NCBI RefSeq assembly: GCF_001422375.1
Contig: NZ_LMMU01000001.1
Span: 990,089 to 1,054,088 of the forward strand
Direction of reading: 5' to 3'
Origin: Methylobacterium sp. Leaf99
Lineage (GTDB): Bacteria > Pseudomonadota > Alphaproteobacteria > Rhizobiales > Beijerinckiaceae
DNA: 64,000 nucleotides
Below the pieces are notes generated by a model, which saw only the letters and a list, made by a program, of their open reading frames with translations, was not told the DNA's origin and did not search any database. Both the position numbers and the translations under genes were made by a program. Within the stretch, counting starts at the first letter, position 1. Each line of letters begins with the position of its first letter. Positions 33,729-43,052 of the stretch are shown here, piece after piece.

Positions 33729-34469
33729 TCACGCGACATGGATCGCGATCGCATCGCGCATGAGGGCGCCGTAGGCGGCGTTGGCGTGGGTGACGTCCTC
33801 GGCCCAGTAATCCGGGTGGAGGCAACCGTCGGTGTCGGTGCAGGCCCCTGGCGCCGGCACGAAGGGATGACCGAAGCGTTCCGCCACCCCACGCAGCACG
33901 TTCTGCTCCACCTGCCACAGCTTGAGCCGCACGGTGGCCGGCGTGAGGGTGAGCGCCTGCGGATCGAGGCCGTGAGCCGCCGCGAGCTTGGCGCCGTAGG
34001 CGCCGATGCCCATGAGGTCGGCGAGGCGTCGCGCGTCGGCCTTCGGCGGCGGCGCGCCGACGAGGACGACGCCGGCGGGGTCGTGGGCGGCGAGCCGTTC
34101 CAGGAAGGCGGCGAGTCCCGCCTCGGTCTCGGCGAAGCGCGCACGCACGGCCCGCTCGGGCACCAGGACCCTGTCGTCGCGCGGAGGCAGGTGCGGCAGT
34201 TCCGCGACCATGAGGTCGAAGGCCGGCTCGCCCTGGAGCAGGAACGCGTCGTTGTAGCGGTTGCCCTCCCAGGCGAGGGCGATGCGCCGGCCCGGCGCGA
34301 GCGCGCAGAGACGGTCCCAGTACACGGCCTGCTTCGGGCCGCCCGAGAGGCCGAGGAAGCGCCCATCCGGCGGCTCCAGGGGCAGGAGGTCGGGCGCCTG
34401 CGTCCGGTCGCCCCGCGCGACGCCCAACGCCTTGCGGTGCGAGTGCCCGGCGATGACGACGGCCCTCAT
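33729..34469 (-). CDS. SGNH/GDSL-like protein of the glycan cluster
   Basis: ATG 34469 overlaps the upstream stop (ATGA), giving 246 residues. It starts VVIAGHSHRKALGV, has LGLSGGPKQAVYWDRL and VVLVGAPPPKAD, and ends HPDYWAEDVTHANAAYGALM, where the DxxH is typical of the C-terminal catalytic motif of SGNH hydrolases. Usual nucleophile motif GDS is replaced by GHS. It may add or remove an acyl group on the glycan or may only bind it. Confidence 0.6.
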   Translation of the reverse strand: MRAVVIAGHSHRKALGVARGDRTQAPDLLPLEPPDGRFLGLSGGPKQAVYWDRLCALAPGRRIALAWEGNRYNDAFLLQGEPAFDLMVAELPHLPPRDDRVLVPERAVRARFAETEAGLAAFLERLAAHDPAGVVLVGAPPPKADARRLADLMGIGAYGAKLAAAHGLDPQALTLTPATVRLKLWQVEQNVLRGVAERFGHPFVPAPGACTDTDGCLHPDYWAEDVTHANAAYGALMRDAIAIHVA

Positions 34470-36352
34470 GCCGCGCCCCGCCACGGCAGGAGGCCGCGCT
34501 CGGTCATCAGGGCGAGGACGCGTTCCGTCGCCTCCTCGGGGCTGGTGCGCGAGGTGTCGAGCAGGGGCACGTCGAGCTCAGCGGCGAGCCGCCGGTAGGT
34601 CTCCACCCGGTCCTGCGTCATCTCCAGGGCATCCCGGTCCTCGCCGCGCGCGATCATGCGGGCGACGGTGGTCTCGCGGTCGGCCCAGCACAGGAGGGTG
34701 AAGGGCCGGGGCTCCCAGCCGGGGCGGTACAGCGACGAGAGCAGCTGCGAGGCGGTGAACCAGTGCCGGTCGAACACGATGGGCACGCCCGCGGGCACCC
34801 GGTCCATGGCCATGGCCACGGCGGCGTGGGCGATGGAATCGGCGAGGGCGTGCTGGCCCGTGCGGGCCAGCCAGACCAGCAGCGGCCCGTTGCCATCGTA
34901 GGGGTGCAGCACGCAGCCGCCGATGGCCTCCGCCGTGAGCCGGGCGATGGTGGATTTGCCGGCGCCGTCCAGCCCGTCGAGCACGAGGGCGATGCGCCGC
35001 GCCTGCGCCACCTTGGTCTCGGCCCGCGTCACGTTCGAGGGGTAGAGCCGGCCCTCGCGGCGCCCGTGCTCCAGGTAGTGGAGCTGCCCCTGCCAGGGAT
35101 GCGCGAACAGGGCCGCGAGGTCGGGGTGGAGGCCGATATAGGTGGCGCCGTCGAAATCCCCCGGCACTGGGCCGTGCTCGGCTTCCAGCGCCGAGATCCG
35201 GGCGGCGGTGTCGGGCTCGGGGGCATCGTGCAGCATGGCGGCGGTCTCGGGGCTCGGCGGCCGGAGTGGTGGGAGGGGTGGTTCGGGGAGCGCTTCGGCG
35301 GGGGGCGGGCGGGCGGCCATCTCCTCCTCGCACTCGGCCTCGGCGAGGAGTCGGGACACGTGGGCGGTGGGGGGCATCGTCGGCGGGGGCGCTTCGTTCG
35401 CCTCGCCCGGCGGTTCGCGGCCGCAGGCGGCGAGGAAGGCCCGCATCACAGCGCCGACGCCCTCCGGACTGACGCTGCGCCGGTCATCCGCGAAGAACGC
35501 GTCCGGAGCCTGCGGGCCGGTGACGATCTCGTAGGCGGGAAAGTAGATCACGTCGACCGAGCTGCGGGCGACGCTCTCGGCCGCCACCCGTAGGACCGCC
35601 TTCGCGTGGGTCGAGGCTTCCAGCACGTGGCGCCCGCCCATTGTCGCGACGAGGGGCACCGGCGACACCGTGAGGATCATTCGGACCCTTGGATTGAGGG
35701 TGCGCAGCTCCGTGACGAAGGCGCTGAGATCCTCCGTCACCTCGGCGCAGGAGAACTCAACGAAGCGGTGCCGGGCCGGATCGAAGCGCCCCGCCACGGT
35801 GCCGGGACAGGCGGGAAACACCGCCCCGTCGCGTGCGATCCACGCTTCTGTGAGCCCGAGGGTGACGATGAGAACGTCGGCCCCCGCGAAGGCTTCCCGC
35901 GTCAGCCGCAAGTGCTGGGCGGTAAGGGGCTCGAACTCCGCCTCGGTGCGGGCGGTGTAGCGTAGGCCCGGCCGATAGGGATCGACGACCCGGTCGGGCT
36001 CGCACCAGCGATCCTCGACCGGCGTGAACCGGCCGCAGGACCGGCGCAGGAGCTGGAGCAGTTGCCGGGCGGTGTAGACGTTGCCGTAGGCGGCGCTGTA
36101 GCGCCCGTAGCCCAAGGGTTCCGGGGCGATCCGCAGCCAATCGGCCAGACGCTCGGTGCGGAGGTAGCGCAGGCCGGCGCGCTCCAGGAACGGCACGAGG
36201 TTGGCGGCGAAGCAACTGCCCACGGACATGATGGCCGCGCCGTCCCGGATCAGCGGCCCGGCGCCCGGATCGGCGATGTCGCGGGGTGTCCTGTCCATGA
36301 AGGCGCGTGACCAGAACGCCCGGTCGGGCAAGGCGAGATAGGGATGGGTCAT
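34466..36352 (-). CDS. GSCFA-domain protein fused to a thymidylate-kinase-like P-loop domain
   Basis: The 628-residue product begins with a GSCFA-family domain (MSVGSCFAANLVPFL near residue 38; YGNVYTARQLLQLL; LIVTLGLTEAW; ILTVSPVPLVAT), a group related to SGNH hydrolases. A proline/glutamate-rich linker (about 345-415) follows, then the motif module (TYIGLHPDLAALF, LHYLEHGRREGRLYPS) and the P-loop kinase (LDGLDGAGKSTIARL; FDRHWFTASQLLSSLYRPGW; QDRVETYRRLAAELDVPLLD). The C-terminal 225 residues closely match the GT2/kinase protein downstream. Both ends overlap neighbours by four bases (ATGA), so the four minus-strand genes form one operon. The kinase role is not established. Confidence 0.78.
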   Translation of the reverse strand: MTHPYLALPDRAFWSRAFMDRTPRDIADPGAGPLIRDGAAIMSVGSCFAANLVPFLERAGLRYLRTERLADWLRIAPEPLGYGRYSAAYGNVYTARQLLQLLRRSCGRFTPVEDRWCEPDRVVDPYRPGLRYTARTEAEFEPLTAQHLRLTREAFAGADVLIVTLGLTEAWIARDGAVFPACPGTVAGRFDPARHRFVEFSCAEVTEDLSAFVTELRTLNPRVRMILTVSPVPLVATMGGRHVLEASTHAKAVLRVAAESVARSSVDVIYFPAYEIVTGPQAPDAFFADDRRSVSPEGVGAVMRAFLAACGREPPGEANEAPPPTMPPTAHVSRLLAEAECEEEMAARPPPAEALPEPPLPPLRPPSPETAAMLHDAPEPDTAARISALEAEHGPVPGDFDGATYIGLHPDLAALFAHPWQGQLHYLEHGRREGRLYPSNVTRAETKVAQARRIALVLDGLDGAGKSTIARLTAEAIGGCVLHPYDGNGPLLVWLARTGQHALADSIAHAAVAMAMDRVPAGVPIVFDRHWFTASQLLSSLYRPGWEPRPFTLLCWADRETTVARMIARGEDRDALEMTQDRVETYRRLAAELDVPLLDTSRTSPEEATERVLALMTERGLLPWRGAA

Positions 36353-38151
36353 CGCTTGGCGCCGTCCCGGCGAGGTGCGAAACGGCCGAGGCCAGCGGCC
36401 AGCTTCGCGCGGATCGTGTCGCCGAAGGCCACCCTGTGCCGTACGAGCAACGCGCGGGATTCCACAAGGTCCCGCGCCAACCGGCCTCGCTCCCGGTCGA
36501 GGTCCGCCGCGTAGCGGATGACGCGGTCGGTCCTGCGGCGGGCTTCCTCCAGATCCTCGGTTACGGCGGCCACCCGGCGGTCGCCCTCTGCCCTGAGTGC
36601 CGTAGCCTCGGCGTGCAGGCGCGCGATCGCCTGGTCCGCCGCCTGATCCGCCTCGGCGCGGGGATCGGCAGGCGCGGTGCGGAGGACGAGCCGCGCGGCC
36701 GCGAGCCAGGCGCGGTCCCGACGGGTCTTGACCGCGCTCACGATCGTCTGGAACCGGTCCTCGCGCGCGAGCGCCGCGTCCAGGGTCGCCGGGTCGAGGG
36801 GCGTGCCCAGGCCTTCGGCCACGGCATGGACGAGGTCGAGGAGGGTCGGCACGATGCCGGGTCCGGGCGCACCGCAGGACGGGACGTCGGTGAACGCGTT
36901 GACGAGCCCCCGCACCAGCAAATGGCCGAAGTCGAGGGCATCGATCTCCCATTCCGCGTCGATGAAGACGGGAAAGCCGTTCCGGTGCATGAGATTGCGC
37001 GGGATCGCGTCGATGGCGCCGCCGGGAAGCGGCGTATCGGGCGTCAGGGACCCGCCATCCATGTAAAGCGCGCGCACGGCATCCCGCCAGACCGCCGCCC
37101 AAGCCACGATTTCGGCCAATGTCCAGCCGTCCCGGGCGAGCAACGCGTGCAACCCCACCTGCCACGGCGCTCCGGGGACGAAGGCCTCGTCCGGAAACCG
37201 GTTGACCACGCCGTCCACGGCGCGCGGCAGGTCGGGATGGAGCGGCGTGCGCGTCACGCGGATCGCGTCCGTCTCTCGCACGAAGCCGACGACCTTGTCG
37301 AAGGCCGGCCGGCGGCGATGGCCGAAATGCAGGGCGAGGCGCGGGTCCGGCGGGAGGGCGGCCGCCGAGGCCGCCACGGCAAAGGCGGGGGCGAGGTCAC
37401 CCACGAGGCCAGCTCGGGATACGCCCGCCCAGGCGCGCGGGAGCGAGAACCGGCCCTCGCCGGGGCCGTCCGGATCGAACGCCGCCGCGGCGGCGGCGAG
37501 CACGCTCGGATCGAAGTCGTCGCCCACCACGAGTCCCCCCTCGGCGAGGAGGCTCAGGGCGAGGCGGTGATCGGGAAACGGAAACCACCAGGCCTGCTCA
37601 CCGAGACCGAGGCAGGCGAGCCGGTCCCGCAGATCCCGGCGCGTGGGGAGCACGAAGCCGTCGGGCCGTGCCCGATCCTCGAGGCTGAACAGGCCGGGGG
37701 CGGACGCCGTTTCGGGGTGGCCCGCGAAGTGGCGCAGGCTCAGGGCGTTTTCGACCACCACGATCAACCGTCCGCCAGGGCGAAGGCTCGCGCAGGCCCA
37801 GGCCAGGACCTGCGTCAGGCGGTCGGCCCCCTGCTCGCCCTGAGTCATCCAGGCCGCGGCCGGCGGATCGGCCAGAACCACGGCGTCGAAGCGGGCCGCC
37901 TGCGGCGCCGCATCGTCCGCGACGGCCACGCTCCGCGCCGTGTCGCGCAGGGACGCGAGCAGGCTGTCGTTCGCGGCACCGGCGACGAGGACCGAGCCGG
38001 CGAGGAGCGGTCGGAAGGGATGGAGCACGCGCGGGTCCATCCCGCGGCGGACAGGACCGGCCTCCGGTGTGACGTCACCGGATTGTGCCTGCCTATCCTG
38101 TATCGTTTGCCTAATCGTCGCAAAAGACGTTGCCACTTGTTCCCTAGTCAC
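36349..38151 (-). CDS. SAM-dependent methyltransferase-like protein with C-terminal coiled coil
   Basis: The 600-residue product has an N-terminal class I methyltransferase-like region (LLAGSVLVAGAANDSLLASL, FDAVVLADPP, LRPGGRLIVVVENALSL). A middle domain contains PRNLMHRNGFPVFIDAEWEI, resembling a segment attached to methyltransferases in LPS and O-antigen clusters. The last 100 or so residues (EADQAADQAIARLHAEATAL, then AAVTEDLEEARRRTDRVIRY) form a coiled coil. The SAM motif is degenerate (GAANDS). It opens the minus-strand operon. It could cap or modify a growing glycan and set chain length, as methyltransferases with coiled coils do in some O-antigen systems; that is inference. Confidence 0.62.
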   Translation of the reverse strand: MTREQVATSFATIRQTIQDRQAQSGDVTPEAGPVRRGMDPRVLHPFRPLLAGSVLVAGAANDSLLASLRDTARSVAVADDAAPQAARFDAVVLADPPAAAWMTQGEQGADRLTQVLAWACASLRPGGRLIVVVENALSLRHFAGHPETASAPGLFSLEDRARPDGFVLPTRRDLRDRLACLGLGEQAWWFPFPDHRLALSLLAEGGLVVGDDFDPSVLAAAAAAFDPDGPGEGRFSLPRAWAGVSRAGLVGDLAPAFAVAASAAALPPDPRLALHFGHRRRPAFDKVVGFVRETDAIRVTRTPLHPDLPRAVDGVVNRFPDEAFVPGAPWQVGLHALLARDGWTLAEIVAWAAVWRDAVRALYMDGGSLTPDTPLPGGAIDAIPRNLMHRNGFPVFIDAEWEIDALDFGHLLVRGLVNAFTDVPSCGAPGPGIVPTLLDLVHAVAEGLGTPLDPATLDAALAREDRFQTIVSAVKTRRDRAWLAAARLVLRTAPADPRAEADQAADQAIARLHAEATALRAEGDRRVAAVTEDLEEARRRTDRVIRYAADLDRERGRLARDLVESRALLVRHRVAFGDTIRAKLAAGLGRFAPRRDGAKR

Positions 38152-38254
38152 GGCTTCTTTCGTGTTTGCATGGACAACCGATGGCTTCGGACTTATTATT
38201 CACAGCTTCACAAAGTCAAACCGTCAGGCGCCGGTGTACAGCTCGAGCTCCAAG

Positions 38255-39301
38255 ATGATTTTTCGTACAGGCCGAGGGGTTGGTCGGCCCAAGGTGCTCG
38301 TAACGAGTACTTTTACTGACGCGCTGAATACAAATTCTTCGATACGCCCCTGCCTCGCGGAAGCTTTCGTCGAGATCCTCGGTGCGGACCGCGTCACCAT
38401 GGTACCACTGGAGCTCGCACCGGCGGCGATCCGCCAGTTCCGTCCCGATCTCGTCGTCGCCGTCGGCAGTATCGTGCCTGATGCGTCTGATCTGCGCGGT
38501 CTTCGCCGCGCGGTCGACAGTATCGGAGCCGAGCTGGCCTACTGGCTGCACGATGATCCCTACGAGTTCGATTACTCGTTCAAGGCCGAGCTCACGGCGG
38601 ACATCATCTTCTCGAACGATTCATGGGCCGTGCATCACTACCGGCACGGCAACGTCCACCACCTGCCCCTGGCCGCCTCGCGGGCCCGGCATTTTCGCGA
38701 TCTCGTGCCCGTCGCCGGGCGAGAAACCGTGGTGTTCTTCTGCGGCGTCGCCTACCCCAACCGCGTCGCGCTGATCCGACGGGCGGATGCCGTGCTGTCG
38801 CGCCATCCCGTGGCGATCCTCGGCACCGACTGGCCCTCCGACATCCGCTGCGCCACCAACCGGCGCCTCACCCCGGCCGAGATGACCGACCACGCCGCCG
38901 ACGCACGCCTGACCCTGAACATCGGCCGCGACCTCGACATTGCCAACCGCCGCTTCGCCCTGCCGCCAGCGACGCCCGGGCCGCGCACCTTCGAGGTCGC
39001 CCTGGCGGGCTCGGCACAGCTGTTCTTCGCCACGGGGCTGGAGATCTGCGACGCCTTCGAGCCGGGCCGTGAGATCCTGCTCGTCGACGGGGTCGCGGAT
39101 ATCGCCCGCGCCATCGAGCAGGCCCTGGACGATCCGGCCGCGATCCAGGCCATCGCCGCGCGGGCGCAAAACCGCGCCCTGCGCGAGCACACCTATACCG
39201 AGCGCGCCGCCCGGATCCTCGACCTGTGCCGCAGCACGATCGCCCTCGGCGGGCTGTCCGACGCTCCGGAGCGGCCACGCTTCGCCACCGCCCGGCGCTG
39301 A
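38255..39301 (+). CDS. CgeB-like glycosyltransferase (GT-B fold)
   Basis: From ATG 38255 the product is 348 residues. It has KVLVTSTFTDALN at the start, AYWLHDDPYEFDYSF, ADIIFSNDSWAVHHYRHGN, and the C-terminal donor-binding part FFCGVAYPNRVALIRRADAV, RTFEVALAGSAQLFFATGLE. This matches CgeB/GT1-like proteins of bacterial glycan clusters. It is paralogous to the N-terminal domain of the next protein (DDPYEF vs EDPYEL, FSND vs FTND, HLPLAAS in both). It starts a plus-strand pair divergent from the methyltransferase operon. Confidence 0.78.
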   Translation: MIFRTGRGVGRPKVLVTSTFTDALNTNSSIRPCLAEAFVEILGADRVTMVPLELAPAAIRQFRPDLVVAVGSIVPDASDLRGLRRAVDSIGAELAYWLHDDPYEFDYSFKAELTADIIFSNDSWAVHHYRHGNVHHLPLAASRARHFRDLVPVAGRETVVFFCGVAYPNRVALIRRADAVLSRHPVAILGTDWPSDIRCATNRRLTPAEMTDHAADARLTLNIGRDLDIANRRFALPPATPGPRTFEVALAGSAQLFFATGLEICDAFEPGREILLVDGVADIARAIEQALDDPAAIQAIAARAQNRALREHTYTERAARILDLCRSTIALGGLSDAPERPRFATARR

Positions 39302-39319
39302 CGACGAAATACGAACCCC

Positions 39320-42300
39320 ATGGCCGATTTCTCCATCCTGCTCCTCGACACGGAGCCGGGCACGCACAACCATTACATCGTGCTCGCCATCGCCGATGCC
39401 CTGCGGCGGCATCCGCGGGTGGCGCGCGTGCACTTGGCCGGGCACGCCGACGCCCTGGCGACCTTCACAAGCGAGGGATTCGACACCCTGTTCGCCTTCG
39501 GCGGCGCGCGAAAGCACGCCCCCGTGCTCGGGCGCCTCGCCGCCCTGGCCCGGCTCAGCATCCTCTGGACCACGGAAGATCCCTACGAACTCACCGACAA
39601 TGTCCGCTGCTCCACGGGCTTCGATCTCGTCTTCACCAATGACAAGGCCAGCGTCGCGGCCTACGGGGGCCGGGCGCGGCACCTGCCGCTCGCCGCGGCG
39701 AGCCTCTTCCAGGACCTTCCCGTGCTCGACCACGACCGGGACTATCTCTACGATCTGCTGTTCATTGGCACGGCGTGGCCGAACCGCGTCGAGAGCCTCA
39801 ACGCTATCCTCGGGCACCTGCCGCGCGACCTCAAAGTCAAGCTCGCCCTGCCGTGGAACACCTATATCGGGCCCCCGGCTCTTCGTGATCCGGGGCTCGT
39901 CACCGACTGGCGCTGCGGCAACCGCGACTTCGCCCGTCTGGCCAACCGCAGCCGCGTTGTTCTCACCCTGCCGCGGGTGTTCTCGGCTTCCGATGCCTCC
40001 CAGGCCCAGGGCTCGACGCCGCCGCCCCGCCTGTTCGAAACGGCTCTGGCCGGCGGGTTCCAGGTCGTCGTTTCGCCCCAGCCTGAGATTCGAGACTATT
40101 ATGAGCCGGAGTCCGAGATCGCCGTGTGCGCGGACGACGCGGTGGGGGCGCGTACCATCGCCGAGATGTTGAGCCGCCCCGAGGCGCGGATTGCCGCCGC
40201 TCGCGCCGCCCGGACCCGCACCCAGGCCGAACACCTCTATGACCACCGCGTCGCCGAGATCCTCAGGGCGGCCGCCAGCCTTCACCGGCGGCTCGTGCCC
40301 GTCCGGCGCCCGGCGAAACGCACGGTGCTGATGCTGAGCCACAACCGAACTGGATACCGAAGTGGCGGTGGCGTCGAGATCTACCAGGAGGCGCTGGTTG
40401 GCTTGGCGCCCGACTACGAGATTCTGTTCCTGTTTCCTGTCATCCAAGACGGGCGGTTGTCCCTACGCCTCGAAGGGCGAGGCGTCGACGAGACGACGGC
40501 ATGCGGCGAGATCGGACTTCCGAAACTCACCGATCCCCATATTGAGAGCGTCTTCGAGCGCATCCTGTTCGAGCAACGGGTGGACCTCGTCCACATACAC
40601 CACTTGCTCCACCTACCCCTCAGCCTGCCGCTGATCGCGCGTGCCTGCGGCGTACCGGTAGTCTACCATCTCCACGATCATTACCTCATCTGCGAGCGCT
40701 GGTTGTTGCTCGACCATGCCGGCCGCTTCTGCGATGTGGTGGCGCGCGGGCGCGACCAGTGCGACGCTTGCCTCATCGCCGCCAGCAACTTCCCGCCGGG
40801 TGCAAAGGCGCGCCGCGACGGGTTCGTCTCCCTCGTGGTGCGGGGCGTTGATGCCTTCGTCACCAGCACGACGGGCACGGGGGCGTATCTGCGGGCGTTC
40901 TATCCGGAGATCCCGGTCGACCGCATCGTTGAGATCGCGATGCTGGTCCCGGTCGAAGCCGGCCCCAGCGGAATCACGCCCGCCACGCAGACGCCGCGGC
41001 TCGAACGCGATGACGGCCCCCAGCTCACCGTCGCCATGCTCGGCAATTTCGCCGGGCACAAAGGTGGCAGCGACATCATCGAACTCATGCGGATCTGCGA
41101 GGATTACCGTATCCACTTCAAAGTGTTCGGCCGGATCGACGAGCACCATGCCGGGCGCCTGCGCGGACTCTCGCCCAACCGGGTCACCCTCATGGGTGCC
41201 TACGAGCCGCACGCCATCCACGCCCTGCTGGCGGGCTGTGACGTCTCCCTCCACCTTTCGACCTGGCCCGAGACCTACGTCATTGCCCTAACGGAAGCGT
41301 GGCAGGCCGGACTTGTGCCCGTGGCCACCGCCATGGGGGCGCTAGGCGAGCGGGTGACCGATGGTGTCGACGGCTTCCTCGTGCCGCCCCACGATCCCGG
41401 CACGGTGCGGAGCCGCCTTCTCGATCTCTACTTCGATCCGGAGCGACTGGCACGGATGCGCACGGCAGTGGCGGCCAAGCGCTTCATCACCGTGGCGGGC
41501 CATCTTGATGCAGTGCGGAGCCTCTATGAACGGCTCATGGCCGCCCACCCATGCCCGCACGACCGGGTTCCGGATCGTCTGCGCGTCACCTGCGACTTGA
41601 CCCTGGCCGAACTTGGCCTGCGGGTGAACGCGCCGTCCTGGGTCCTGCGCGACATCCACTGGGACGGGACCGATGCCGGCGCTCTCGGCGCGGCCTCGCA
41701 CACCCGGCCGGCGGCCCCTCTCCTCGACACCCTACTCGAACCGGACCGAACCCTATCAACGACGGTCCTGCCCGTGACCCACACGACCTTGGCCTTCGCC
41801 CGCGACGGCCTGCGCCTTGACGACCGGGAGATCGCACACCCGAGCGGGCACGACCTCGTCCTGCGCCATCTCTCGGTGAAGGGCTGGCTGCACCGCCTCG
41901 ACACCCCGGCAGCCGAGCGGACCTACCTGCGGTTCACGGGAGCGGCGCGCACGGCCTACGCCGTCCTGCAGAGGGAGGAACGGCCGGACGTGGCCGACAG
42001 CCTCGGTGACCCAGGGGCGGTTCGTGCAGGATTCTCAGGGCTCGTTGATGTCGCCGGCCTCGCCCCCGGCCCGCACGCCGTCGACCTCGTCCAGGCCGGG
42101 TGCAACGGCCTCCTCGTGGCCCAAGGCCTGTTCCAGATCGTCGCCGCCGGCGAGACGGGCGGGACCCTCGTCCGGTTCGCCCGCGAGGCGAGTCCGACTT
42201 CGGCCGTCCTCGGCCCAGGATTTCGCGACCTCCGGCAGAATTTGCCCGATGCAGGCGGCGTTCTGTTAGCGACGCCGGACGACCTGTGGACTTTCGCGGC

Positions 42301-42943
42301 GCGGATCGAAAGCGAAGATGCGCCCGACGCCATGCCGTGCCTCCGGCTCGAACGGGAGGACGGAACCGCATGGCGGGCGCCCATCGCCCCAGCGCCGGCG
42401 GCGGACGGCACTTTCCGCCTCGTCGCCGCCCTGACCGGCCTGGATCCGGGCCGATACGCCATAGCTGTGTCGACGGGCGGCCGGGTGCATCGCGCTGCCG
42501 TTCCCCTCTACATCGAGATCGTCGCGGGTCCGGGCCGCTATCGCCATGACCGCGCTGTGCCGCCCGCCTTTCGCCGCCACTTCATCAAGCAACTTAAGCG
42601 AACGCCAACCATCGAACGCGCCGTACGGGCGACTACGGCCGAGTTTGGCGGACTCGTGGAATGCCGCGGGTGGGCCTTCGCGCGGGGGCTCGGCGACGTC
42701 CTGTGCACCTTCGCCCTTTGGGACGACACCATGGGCCGGCCTCAGGCCTGTATCTCGGCGCGCCTCGCCCGCCCGGACATCGCAGCCCACCTTGGAACGC
42801 CTCAAGCCCTCTACGGCGGCTTCGAATTCGGGGTTCCCGGCAGCGCCCTCCAGGCCGGCCGCGTCCGTGTCTTCCAGTGCTACCGCCGCCGCACCGTGCA
42901 ATTCATGGGCTTCAATACCGCATTGCAACGCGTCCTCAGCTAG
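39320..42943 (+). CDS. Multidomain glycosyltransferase: CgeB-like + GT4 + C-terminal accessory domains
   Basis: The 1207-residue product has at least three parts. Residues 1-330 are a CgeB-like GT (ILLLDTEPGTHNHYIVLAIA, WTTEDPYELTDN, LFIGTAWPNRVESLNAI). About 335-755 is a GT4-type domain (VLMLSHNRTGYRSGGGVEIY, HIHHLLHLPLSLPL, LGNFAGHKGGSDIIELM, and the donor-site ESTW-like LSTWPETYVIALTEAWQAGL). About 760-1207 are accessory regions rich in beta-like repeats (for example ERTYLRFTGAARTAYAVLQ, LVECRGWAFARGLGDVLCTF), possibly for acceptor or chain binding. Two catalytic domains in one chain suggest addition of two successive sugars. It begins 18 bases after the previous gene. Confidence 0.8.
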   Translation: MADFSILLLDTEPGTHNHYIVLAIADALRRHPRVARVHLAGHADALATFTSEGFDTLFAFGGARKHAPVLGRLAALARLSILWTTEDPYELTDNVRCSTGFDLVFTNDKASVAAYGGRARHLPLAAASLFQDLPVLDHDRDYLYDLLFIGTAWPNRVESLNAILGHLPRDLKVKLALPWNTYIGPPALRDPGLVTDWRCGNRDFARLANRSRVVLTLPRVFSASDASQAQGSTPPPRLFETALAGGFQVVVSPQPEIRDYYEPESEIAVCADDAVGARTIAEMLSRPEARIAAARAARTRTQAEHLYDHRVAEILRAAASLHRRLVPVRRPAKRTVLMLSHNRTGYRSGGGVEIYQEALVGLAPDYEILFLFPVIQDGRLSLRLEGRGVDETTACGEIGLPKLTDPHIESVFERILFEQRVDLVHIHHLLHLPLSLPLIARACGVPVVYHLHDHYLICERWLLLDHAGRFCDVVARGRDQCDACLIAASNFPPGAKARRDGFVSLVVRGVDAFVTSTTGTGAYLRAFYPEIPVDRIVEIAMLVPVEAGPSGITPATQTPRLERDDGPQLTVAMLGNFAGHKGGSDIIELMRICEDYRIHFKVFGRIDEHHAGRLRGLSPNRVTLMGAYEPHAIHALLAGCDVSLHLSTWPETYVIALTEAWQAGLVPVATAMGALGERVTDGVDGFLVPPHDPGTVRSRLLDLYFDPERLARMRTAVAAKRFITVAGHLDAVRSLYERLMAAHPCPHDRVPDRLRVTCDLTLAELGLRVNAPSWVLRDIHWDGTDAGALGAASHTRPAAPLLDTLLEPDRTLSTTVLPVTHTTLAFARDGLRLDDREIAHPSGHDLVLRHLSVKGWLHRLDTPAAERTYLRFTGAARTAYAVLQREERPDVADSLGDPGAVRAGFSGLVDVAGLAPGPHAVDLVQAGCNGLLVAQGLFQIVAAGETGGTLVRFAREASPTSAVLGPGFRDLRQNLPDAGGVLLATPDDLWTFAARIESEDAPDAMPCLRLEREDGTAWRAPIAPAPAADGTFRLVAALTGLDPGRYAIAVSTGGRVHRAAVPLYIEIVAGPGRYRHDRAVPPAFRRHFIKQLKRTPTIERAVRATTAEFGGLVECRGWAFARGLGDVLCTFALWDDTMGRPQACISARLARPDIAAHLGTPQALYGGFEFGVPGSALQAGRVRVFQCYRRRTVQFMGFNTALQRVLS

Positions 42944-43052
42944 CGGCTTCCAGGAAGTAGCCTGCTACGCAGCGAGGACTTTGATCACCACCCGATTAGT
43001 CGGCGTGGCGGTGAAGGTGCCCGTCAACGGACCAAGTGCAATGCACGAGGGG

